Shown here piece by piece: positions 57,492 through 64,000 of a DNA stretch of 64,000 bases. Location: assembly GCF_018141165.1 (NCBI RefSeq), contig NZ_CP058557.1:2914001-2978000 (forward strand), read 5' to 3'. Position 1 is the stretch's first letter, and each line of letters opens with the position of its first letter. The notes under the pieces were generated by a model. That model did not search any database and was not told the DNA's origin. It worked only from the letters and a program-made list of their open reading frames with translations. Origin of the DNA: Alkaliphilus sp. B6464 (lineage in GTDB: Bacteria; Bacillota; Clostridia; Peptostreptococcales; Natronincolaceae). Position numbers and translations under genes: made by a program.

Positions 57492-58731
57492 AATCATCAG
57501 CGTATCTACAGAATTTGTGTCCTCTCTTCTCCAGTTCTTTATCTAAGTCATCTAAAAGGATATTTGCTAGAAGTGGACTTAATGGCCCTCCCTGCGGGGT
57601 GCCTTCTTCGCTTCTTACAACTATTCCATTTAGCATAATACCTGACTGCAAGTAAAGTCTAATCAGTTTTAGAACTCTCTTGTCTTTGATTTTCTTGGAC
57701 ACTCTGTGCATTAATATGTCATGGTTAACCTTGTCAAAGAATTTCTCAAGGTCCATATCTATCGCATATTTATATCCTTGATTCATATATTCTTTCGCCT
57801 GTTTCACAGCATCATGCCCACTTCTTCCTGGTCTAAAACCAAAGCTGTTATTAGAAAAGCAAGGGTCAAATATATTCGTTAAGGTTTGTGCTATGGCTTG
57901 CTGGATTAACCTATCTAATACAGTAGGTATTCCTAAAAGTCTCATACCTCCATCTGGTTTAGGTATCTCGACTCTTCTTACAGCACTGGGTTTATATCTA
58001 CCCTTTGAGATACTATCTTTAATAGATAGTCAGTTTTGTTTTAGGAAAGGTCGAAGTTCATCAACCTTCATTCTATCCACTCCGTAGCTACCTTTATTCT
58101 TTTCTACTCTTTTAAGAGCAGATAGCATATTATCTCTAGATAGTATCCTTTCCATGAGATTATCTGAAGCTGCACTGGATGTTTCATTTGTAGATGTCAC
58201 TGATATACTAGGCACTCCGTGCATACCTTTAGTTTCCAACTTATTCTTTGCACTAGAGTCTTCATACGAAGTTTTCTGCTGTCGTTGTATATCTATTGAA
58301 TCCTTCAAAATCTTCATCCTCCTTAATGTTCAGTCCTTCCTTATCTATTCATGACTAGATAAGTACTATGACCTCTGCTGACTTCTCAAGATTCAGCTAT
58401 ACATCACTATATAGGTTGTTATTTCAAAATGCATTTCCATAACATATCCTTGAGACCTCCCCAGGTAGGAGCGATAACCTTCATCTCATATATCTGCCAC
58501 ATTTACTCCTTGAGATTCGGGTAGTGTTGGACTTCGTTTTGAATAGCAAACTCGTCCGTCCCAAGTAAGCCTTATATGTGGTTTGTGTTCCTCAGACCAA
58601 GACTTTGCCTAGGGCTTCCTTCAGATTCCACCTCGCGATGGACACCCTTGCCTTCGGCTAGTGGTTCCCACTACCAAGCCCACAGCGGACTCTCACCGCC
58701 AAGTTATCGCCCATGCTGGGCACACTATAAA

Positions 58732-58759
58732 AAAAAGATAGGACTTAGTCCTATCTTCT
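58732..58759 (-). terminator. Terminator directly before the outer intron
   Basis: AGATAGGACT / AGTCCTATCT with no long loop, followed by TTTTTTT, overlapping the last codons of the upstream gene on the minus strand. The outer intron's 5' end is a few bases after the T-run. Confidence 0.85.
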
Positions 58760-59227
58760 TAAGCTCTTTGGTTTTTGCAAAATCTCTGACATTATAACTC
58801 CTTGAATAATAGATTCTCTATTAAATTCAATAGGTATTTCCTCTTTTCCTATTTCTTTACCATATATACCACCTTTATAGTCTTTAGAACCATCTTTGAA
58901 GGTAGTATTTAGAGTTTCTATCTCATTCTCTCTTTTAAGATCATCCTCGTTTATAATATTCTGTTGAGAAGTGGAAGAGGATTGCTTTTTTTCCGTATCT
59001 CCAAAATTTTTATCAAATTCTACTTTTAGTTCGTTGAATAAATCTTCTAAGCCACCTGAAAAAGTTTTTCTTCTAGTTTCACTAGTATTAGATGCCTTTT
59101 TAACAGTTCTTTGGGCAGGGCTAGGCTTATTAGGTTGTACTTGTCTCTTTGCCACCTTTTTATCTTTATTAAATAATGAGGTTATAAATATAATAGCAAT
59201 AAAGCCTATTATAGATCCAAAGTCCAT
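58751..59227 (-). CDS. Single-helix membrane-anchored protein of unknown function
   Basis: A 158-residue protein with one N-terminal membrane helix (about 3-18), then a Lys/Gln/Ser-rich low-complexity linker, an amphipathic segment (G-G-L-E-D-L-F-N-E-L) and a conserved-looking end I-I-Q-G-V-I-M-S-E-I-L-Q-K-P-K-S-L-R. Similar proteins appear next to floA in clostridia. GGAAGTG lies before the ATG. It follows floA by 35 bases and may be a partner of the flotillin-like scaffold. Function not assigned. Confidence 0.65.
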   Translation of the reverse strand: MDFGSIIGFIAIIFITSLFNKDKKVAKRQVQPNKPSPAQRTVKKASNTSETRRKTFSGGLEDLFNELKVEFDKNFGDTEKKQSSSTSQQNIINEDDLKRENEIETLNTTFKDGSKDYKGGIYGKEIGKEEIPIEFNRESIIQGVIMSEILQKPKSLRR

Positions 59228-59262
59228 ATAATCACTTCCTTTGTCAAGAAAAAACTAGTTTT

Positions 59263-60264
59263 TTATTTCATTAAATCTTTTCCTGCCCCTTTATCTTCAT
59301 TTTTGCTGATTTTTGCAATAGACTCTCTCATACCGGTGTCAGCTACTACATTTTGTAGGTTATAATAGTCCATTACTCCTATTTTACCCTCTCTTAAAGC
59401 TGATGCCATTGCCTTTGGCACTTCAGCCTCTGATTCAACAACTTTAGCCTTCATTTCCTCTACAGCAGCCCTCATTTCTTGTTCCTTAGCTACTGCCATT
59501 GCCCTTCTTTCTTCTGCTTTAGCTTGAGCGATTCGTTTATCTGCCTCTGCTTGGTCTGTTTGTAATTGTGCACCAATATTTCTTCCTACATCTATGTCCG
59601 CAATATCAATAGATAAAATTTCAAATGCAGTACCCGCATCTAATCCTTTCCCTAAAACTGTTCTAGAAATTAAATCAGGGTTCTCTAACACATCTTTGTG
59701 AGATGCAGCCGAACCTACAGTTGTAACAATACCCTCACCAACTCTGGCAATAATTGTTTCTTCACCAGCTCCCCCAACAAGTCTTTCAATATTTGCTCGC
59801 ACTGTTACTCTAGCCTTAACCATTACTTCGATACCATCTTTTGCAACTGCTGCTATTTTAGGAGTTTCAATAACCTTTGGATTAACACTTACTTGAACAG
59901 CTTCTAAAACATTTCTACCTGCTAGATCAATTGCAGCAGCCCTTTCAAACTCAAGGCCAAGTTCTGCTCTTTGAGCTGCTATTAATGCATCTACTAGGCT
60001 ATTTACATCTCCACCAGCTAAATAATGTGCCTCAAGATTATCTATGTCTAGATTTAACCCTGCTTTAGTGGCTTTAATTAAGGGATTAACAATACGGCTT
60101 GGTTGAACCCTTCTAAATCTCATTCCAACTAAAGTGAAAATACCTACCTTAACTCCCGAGAAAAAAGCTGTGATCCATAAACCTACTGGTATAAAACTTA
60201 AAATAATTGAAAGTACAATAAATACAACTGCAATTGCAACAATTAAAAATACTATTTCTGGCAT
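59263..60264 (-). CDS. floA: Flotillin-like protein FloA
   Basis: A 333-residue SPFH protein (YqfA family). A membrane hairpin near residues 5-40 is followed by [10 protein letters not shown], the SPFH core, and an Ala/Glu-rich coiled coil (about 230-295; [11 protein letters not shown]). It organises functional membrane microdomains. GGAGGGG precedes the ATG. The nfeD gene is 10 bases upstream, the standard pair. Confidence 0.95.
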   Translation of the reverse strand: MPEIVFLIVAIAVVFIVLSIILSFIPVGLWITAFFSGVKVGIFTLVGMRFRRVQPSRIVNPLIKATKAGLNLDIDNLEAHYLAGGDVNSLVDALIAAQRAELGLEFERAAAIDLAGRNVLEAVQVSVNPKVIETPKIAAVAKDGIEVMVKARVTVRANIERLVGGAGEETIIARVGEGIVTTVGSAASHKDVLENPDLISRTVLGKGLDAGTAFEILSIDIADIDVGRNIGAQLQTDQAEADKRIAQAKAEERRAMAVAKEQEMRAAVEEMKAKVVESEAEVPKAMASALREGKIGVMDYYNLQNVVADTGMRESIAKISKNEDKGAGKDLMK

Positions 60265-60274
60265 AAGACCCCTC

Positions 60275-61570
60275 CTAATTAATTTTTTGAACTACTATTC
60301 TGCTACCTTCTATTCTACTAATCTTTACTAAATCCTCTTTTTCTATAAATTGACCTTCAGAAACTACATCTAATAACTCTCCATCTATGGATATTGTGCC
60401 CGATGGTCTAAGTGGAGTAGTTACTATACCAGTTTGCCCTATATACTTACTATAATCCACAAATGAAGTATATCCTTTTTCTTTATCTAATTTAGTGTTT
60501 AGTACTATACGATTAAAATGCTTATTTTTAGGAGCATATTTAAAAATAAGCACCAACACAACTATAGTTAAAATCAATGAAACAAAAATAGATATTATCG
60601 CAGTAGTAACACTGCTGGATGCTAAGAAAATACTTATAGCTACACACACGATTCCACCTACACCTGCTACACCAAAACCTGGTATAAAAGCTTCTATTCC
60701 TAATAAAAGAATACCTACTAAAAATATGAAGGCAGTTATTAAACTAGTATTTCCAGCTAATATATTTCCACCAAAATATAAGGCAAAAGAGACCAAACTT
60801 ACAGTCCCCCCTATACCAAAACCTGGCATAAATATTTCAACTAAAAGTCCTATAAAGCCTGCTGCTAGTAGCAAAGGTGCAATATAAACATTACTAGCAA
60901 ACTTTGCTAGATGAATACTATTAGTAGTTTCTGCCATAATAATGTTACTATAGGGTAAGGATAAAGAACTTAAAATTTGGTGATAATCGCTGGCGACTAT
61001 ATCGGTAAATCCTAAACTTTTAGCCTCTAATGTAGTTAGATTTAGTAATCTACCTCGTTCAATAATACCAGGTATAGCTATAGATTGATCCGCCATAGCT
61101 GCTACTATATCTTCGTCCCTACCTTTTTCTTGAGCAACACTTCTGAGTATGCTAACCCAAGTAGAAAGTATCTTCTCCGTATTAGGGATAGTTTCTGCAG
61201 ATCCAATAGTACTACTAGGCGCCATAGCTATAGTATCCGAAGAAATCGTTAATAAAACCCCAGCTGATTCTGCTTTCGTATTAACAAATGATATGGTAGG
61301 TATATTTGTATTTAAAATCAATTGACTTATCTTTTCAGCAGAGTCAATTCTTCCACCATAAGTATCAATTTCAAATATTACTGTAGCAGCTTTAGGATCT
61401 TTTTCTATAATGGACAGGTTATGCTCCACATATTGATATACAGCGGGAGTTATTTCTCCTTTAATTGGTATTACATATACATTCTCTCCATTTACATTTG
61501 CATTGGCCACTATAGAAAATAACAGTGTAAATATTAATATCCCTAAACAACATATTTTTTTTCTTATCAT
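60275..61570 (-). CDS. NfeD-family membrane serine protease (YqeZ type)
   Basis: A 431-residue long-form NfeD protein. A signal sequence (1-24) is followed by a ClpP-like serine protease domain with E-I-D-T-Y-G-G-R near residue 68 and the nucleophile in A-E-S-A-G-V near 102. Next come about four to five membrane helices (230-345) and a C-terminal OB-fold ([14 protein letters not shown]). It is the usual partner of FloA. GGAGGGGAG lies before the ATG. Confidence 0.92.
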   Translation of the reverse strand: MIRKKICCLGILIFTLLFSIVANANVNGENVYVIPIKGEITPAVYQYVEHNLSIIEKDPKAATVIFEIDTYGGRIDSAEKISQLILNTNIPTISFVNTKAESAGVLLTISSDTIAMAPSSTIGSAETIPNTEKILSTWVSILRSVAQEKGRDEDIVAAMADQSIAIPGIIERGRLLNLTTLEAKSLGFTDIVASDYHQILSSLSLPYSNIIMAETTNSIHLAKFASNVYIAPLLLAAGFIGLLVEIFMPGFGIGGTVSLVSFALYFGGNILAGNTSLITAFIFLVGILLLGIEAFIPGFGVAGVGGIVCVAISIFLASSSVTTAIISIFVSLILTIVVLVLIFKYAPKNKHFNRIVLNTKLDKEKGYTSFVDYSKYIGQTGIVTTPLRPSGTISIDGELLDVVSEGQFIEKEDLVKISRIEGSRIVVQKIN

Positions 61571-61688
61571 ATCTCCCCTCCTCTCCTATTATATATATTC
61601 CCTTTTAATATATATTAAACTATTTTTTAACACAAAAAACAAGTTTAATAAAATTAAACCCACCTTACCATTAAATTTAGGTGGGTAA

Positions 61689-62378
61689 TTATCTTTTAAT
61701 TTTAACATCAGCAACTATCGGATAGTGATCAGATGCCCTTTCACGTATAATTCTATAGTCCTTAGCCTCTATATTTGAACTTATAAAAATATAGTCAATT
61801 CTTCTGGATACAAATGGAACTTCAAAAGTAGATATATAATTATTATTAGTTACATAACCTACATCTGTAAGCTTTTTACTTATTTCATGAACCTCTCTAC
61901 TATTATACATAGCATTAAAGTCTCCAACTAAAATAACTTTGTTTGAAAGAGTGCTTAAATATTTGCTAATTGCCTGTACTTGAACTAGTCTTTCCGAAGC
62001 AGTTAATCCTAGATGGGTGTTCAAAAAGTTTATTTTTTGCTCATTTATATCTATTACTGCTGATAATAATCCCCTTTGTTCTCTCCCACTTGGTATTTTA
62101 AAATTCTCATATGATACTATTGGATATTTACTTAATATACCATTTCCATACTTTGCGCCAATTATATTTACATTATCCCCATATACATAATTCATAGATA
62201 ATTTATCTGCTAAATATTTTAATTGATTTTGAAATCTCGAACGAGCAAAGTTTGAATCTACTTCTTGTAATCCAATAATATCAGCTTCACTATCTTTAAT
62301 AATATTGGCTATTTGATCCAGTGTATAAATTCCTAAGAGATTTTTACCATGATGAATGTTATATGACATAATTTTCAA
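61689..62378 (-). CDS. Endonuclease/exonuclease/phosphatase-family protein, N-terminus probably damaged
   Basis: A complete EEP domain of about 229 residues: M-S-Y-N-I-H-H-G, I-I-G-L-Q-E-V-D, L-V-G-D-F-N-A and the terminal A-S-D-H-Y-P-I-V. It may hydrolyse phosphodiesters in nucleic acids or lipids. The start at 62378 is TTG with a poor ribosome site. The frame continues upstream without stop to about 62510 (S-L-Y-N-E-T-E-H-P-R-S-F-E-F-I) and then is joined by a frameshift to more coding sequence up to about 62720, so the true gene was longer. It may be expressed or a pseudogene. Confidence 0.6.
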   Translation of the reverse strand: MKIMSYNIHHGKNLLGIYTLDQIANIIKDSEADIIGLQEVDSNFARSRFQNQLKYLADKLSMNYVYGDNVNIIGAKYGNGILSKYPIVSYENFKIPSGREQRGLLSAVIDINEQKINFLNTHLGLTASERLVQVQAISKYLSTLSNKVILVGDFNAMYNSREVHEISKKLTDVGYVTNNNYISTFEVPFVSRRIDYIFISSNIEAKDYRIIRERASDHYPIVADVKIKR

Positions 62379-62725
62379 CTCTTCTATCCCACTCTCTTTA
62401 AAAGATGTGCCTCTATCTAAATTTACTTCTTGTGTTTGTAAATTAATAAATTCAAAAGATCGCGGATGTTCTGTTTCATTATATAACGAGCTTATTAAAT
62501 CTATTGAAGGCTACAGAATCCTTTGTAATGTAAAAAATATTATTATTATTCTTAGCATTATCCTCTAATCTTAGTACAGGATTTGTTAAAGAAACGGAAT
62601 GAGTCATTTGTTTATTTTCATCAAATACATCAAATGTAATGCTCTTAATATTGGTTAGTGCAATAACTTCGAGATGAGATATACCTTCATCATAAACAAA
62701 GAGTGTACTATATTGGTATTTTATA
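62379..62725 (-). pseudogene. Frameshifted N-terminal extension of the EEP gene
   Basis: Minus-strand coding-like sequence reads L-F-V-Y-D-E-G-I-S-H-L-E-V-I-A-L and K-S-I-T-F-D-V-F, to about 62510. After a one-base shift it reads I-D-L-I-S-S-L-Y-N-E-T-E-H-P and runs into the EEP domain. No clear start codon was found before the yqeY terminator at 62737. Confidence 0.55.
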
Positions 62726-62736
62726 CAAAATAAATA

Positions 62737-62757
62737 AACCCGGATATAATCCGGGTT
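62737..62757 (-). terminator. yqeY terminator
   Basis: AACCCGGAT-TAT-ATCCGGGTT on the minus strand, perfect 9 bp stem, followed by TATTTATTTTG. It lies 10 bases after the yqeY stop. Confidence 0.85.
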
Positions 62758-62766
62758 AGTCTTTTA

Positions 62767-63210
62767 CTATTGTAAAATCTTTCTTACTATTTGATTAACT
62801 ACTTTTCCATCAGTTCTGCCTTTTAATTTAGGCATTGCTGTAGCCATTATTTTTCCCATATCTTTCATAGAGGTAGCACCGGTATCGGCAATAACCTCCT
62901 TAATTATTGTTTCAATTTCTTCCTCTGACAATTGTTCAGGTAAGTATTCCATAAGCACATCTACTTCTTGTGCCGCTTGTTCAACTAAGTCTGCTCGACC
63001 ACCCTTTTCAAACTCTTCAATGGAATCTCTTCGTTGTTTTGCTTGCTTAGAGATTATTTCAATAACTTCTTCATCTGTAAGCTCAACCCTTTTATCCACT
63101 TCTATTTGTTTTATGTCAGCACGAATCATTGTAATAACATTTTTTCGAAGTTGGTTTTTATTCTTCATGGCATTTTTTAATTCGTCAGCTAATCTCTCTT
63201 TGAGGGACAT
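62767..63210 (-). CDS. yqeY: GatB/YqeY-family protein
   Basis: A 147-residue helical protein (S-L-K-E-R-L-A-D-E-L-K-N-A-M-K-N-K, V-I-T-M-I-R-A-D-I-K near 25, Y-L-P-E-Q-L near 89, M-G-K-I-M near 121). It is related to the tail domain of GatB that contacts tRNA, but YqeY's own role is not established. It follows rpsU as in most Firmicutes. AGAGGTG before the ATG. Confidence 0.93.
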   Translation of the reverse strand: MSLKERLADELKNAMKNKNQLRKNVITMIRADIKQIEVDKRVELTDEEVIEIISKQAKQRRDSIEEFEKGGRADLVEQAAQEVDVLMEYLPEQLSEEEIETIIKEVIADTGATSMKDMGKIMATAMPKLKGRTDGKVVNQIVRKILQ

Positions 63211-63250
63211 TTTATTTTCACCTCTACCTTAAGAAACCCTAGTCAAATAA

Positions 63251-63430
63251 CTAGAATTTGCTTTTATTTCTTCGTGCGGCTTCAGCCTTTTTCTTACGCT
63301 TTACACTAGGCTTTTCATAGTGCTCTCTTTTTCTTACTTCTGATAAAATACCAGACTTAGCGCACTGTCTTTTAAATCTACGAAGAGCATTATCTAGTGA
63401 TTCATTATCTCTTATTTTTATCTCTGACAT
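63251..63430 (-). CDS. rpsU: Ribosomal protein bS21
   Basis: A 59-residue basic protein starting [21 protein letters not shown] and ending in a Lys/Arg-rich helix ([11 protein letters not shown]). It is a 30S subunit protein. GGAGGGAGGGAAAG precedes the ATG. Located between the HIT gene and yqeY, as in other Firmicutes. Confidence 0.96.
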   Translation of the reverse strand: MSEIKIRDNESLDNALRRFKRQCAKSGILSEVRKREHYEKPSVKRKKKAEAARRNKSKF

Positions 63431-63560
63431 CTTACTTTCCCTCCCTCCGCTAGCAAGCGCTGTGCTTTATCTATAGCAACATAATGGCTATATTGCAAGT
63501 GGGATTTAACAATACTTAGTTATTATACATTAAAATTTCAACTTATGCAATAGCTATTTT

Positions 63561-63908
63561 TTAACCTGGAGGCCACTGAAGTTGCCTTCCACCTAAAAGG
63601 TGAAAATGCAAATGGTTCACTGTTTGACCGCCGTTGCTACCGCAGTTGTTTACAATTCTAAATCCCTCTTGCTCTAAATCAAATTGCCTAGCTAAATGTC
63701 CTATAGCGGCGAAGATTTCGGGAATAATAATTTTACCATCCTCTTCCGTTACATCCATAGTAGTTGGAATATGCTTTTTAGGTACAATAAGCAGGTGTAT
63801 AGGTGCTTCAGGATTAATATCCTCAAAAGCTATTACATGTTCATTTTCATAGACTAAGGTAGATGGAATTTCCCCCTCTATTATCTTACAAAAAATACAA
63901 TTTGACAT
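63561..63908 (-). CDS. HIT-family nucleotide hydrolase (HinT-like)
   Basis: A 115-residue HIT protein. The catalytic triad motif H-L-H-F-H-L-L-G-G lies near residue 98-106, and N-terminal C-I-F-C-K-I-I provides a zinc-site-like start; it ends W-P-P-G as typical. It hydrolyses AMP-linked substrates. GGAGGTG lies before the ATG at 63908, which is preferred to the TTG one codon earlier. Likely co-transcribed with rpsU. Confidence 0.93.
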   Translation of the reverse strand: MSNCIFCKIIEGEIPSTLVYENEHVIAFEDINPEAPIHLLIVPKKHIPTTMDVTEEDGKIIIPEIFAAIGHLARQFDLEQEGFRIVNNCGSNGGQTVNHLHFHLLGGRQLQWPPG

Positions 63909-64000
63909 CAATTACACCTCCTTACTGTTCGTCTATATCTATTTTTATTCAACATAAAATTAGAAATTCCTCTTTTAAAAACTATTTCTTTTCTCCTAAA

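Larger units (their letters stand above)
55030..58317 (-). pseudogene. Outer intron reverse transcriptase/maturase, with stop codon and intron insertion
   Basis: The N-terminal part (58317-57490) covers RT domains 0-5, including G-T-P-Q-G-G-P-L-S-P-L and the catalytic C-R-Y-A-D-D-C. A TGA at 58030-58032 replaces a codon that is normally Trp (K-Q-N-stop-L-S-I-K-D). The inner intron interrupts the frame directly after A-D-D. The remainder (55622-55030) continues in frame as N-I-F-V-K-S-K-R-A-G-Q-R-V-M-D-S, then domain X and a C-terminal region with W-K-Q-W-K-K-P and Y-E-W-G-N-T-R-K-G-Y-W. No endonuclease domain, as in class C. Confidence 0.88.
54951..58725 (-). mobile_element. Outer group II intron (class C type), split by an inner intron
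   Basis: The 5' end GTGTGCCC begins at 58725, directly after a terminator hairpin and T-run. The noncoding domain I region covers about 58725-58320, the reverse transcriptase lies in 58317-55030, and domain V is at 55026-54991 with a C-G-C catalytic triad, followed by domain VI to about 54951. The RT sequence, the C-G-C triad and the site just behind an intrinsic terminator all fit bacterial class C (IIC) introns. Without the inner intron it would be about 1.9 kb. The RT is broken by a stop codon. Confidence 0.88.

Noticed and set aside
54951-58725. Two independent adjacent introns or separate degraded RT genes
   Set aside because: The outer RT's N- and C-terminal parts join exactly in frame across the inner element, and only one domain V lies outside the inner borders.

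Overview
The window looks like a chromosomal segment from a low-GC, spore-forming Firmicute of class Clostridia. The evidence is the AT-rich sequence, strong GGAGG ribosome sites with frequent TTG and GTG starts, the sporulation genes yqfC and yqfD, a glycyl-tRNA synthetase T-box, and two classic gene orders: trmK-nif3 near dnaG-sigA, and rpsU-yqeY-floA-yqfC-yqfD-phoH-pgpH-ybeY-dgkA-cdd-era-recO-glyS-ppdK regulator. An Alkaliphilus-like genus is plausible but is an inference. Nearly all housekeeping genes lie on the minus strand.

Layout. 1-3.2 kb: the end of a DUF4097 gene, a LUD-domain gene, a beta-lactamase-fold hydrolase, a lipoprotein remnant and a GNAT gene broken by a stop. 3.8-11 kb: RNase P RNA, RNase HI-like, nif3, trmK, sigA, dnaG and dgt. 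11.2-12.4 kb: a PadR/DUF1700 operon ending in a stub of a DUF4097 membrane protein. 12.6-20.1 kb: a richer-GC island for thiol amino acids, with a sigma-54 activator, two ridA copies around a glutaredoxin-like gene, a DAACS transporter, a MalY/PatB beta-lyase and a divergent cysteine-desulfidase-like gene. Both divergent units have exact -24/-12 promoters, with nested palindromes between them.

20-38 kb is an accessory, decaying zone. It holds a Gly/Leu/Phe-repeat microprotein, a ykkC-class riboswitch in front of a broken B3/B4-domain gene, degV, a DUF6143-like gene, a lipoprotein, a decayed radical SAM gene, plsC, a cysteine-synthase-like gene with an XRE-cupin regulator, a lipoprotein flavoprotein reductase, a divergent two-component pair and a TetR-flavodoxin-FMN operon. 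Dispersed intergenic repeats (a palindromic hairpin plus a roughly 150 bp core) are scattered through it, and one copy supplies the last codons of ppdK.

38-64 kb is the conserved cluster from ppdK, its regulatory kinase, a CBS-HTH regulator, glyS, recO, era and cdd through to phoH, yqfD/yqfC, floA, nfeD, yqeY, rpsU and a HIT protein. Between yqfC and the floA-side genes sits a nested pair of group II introns. A class C-type intron placed directly after a terminator carries a second complete group II intron inside its reverse-transcriptase ORF, immediately after the YADD motif. Removing the inner intron restores the reading frame across the junction, although a separate TGA remains upstream.

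The strongest candidates for something new are this nested intron, the sigma-54 cysteine/2-aminoacrylate divergon, and the repeat family with its ppdK tail.
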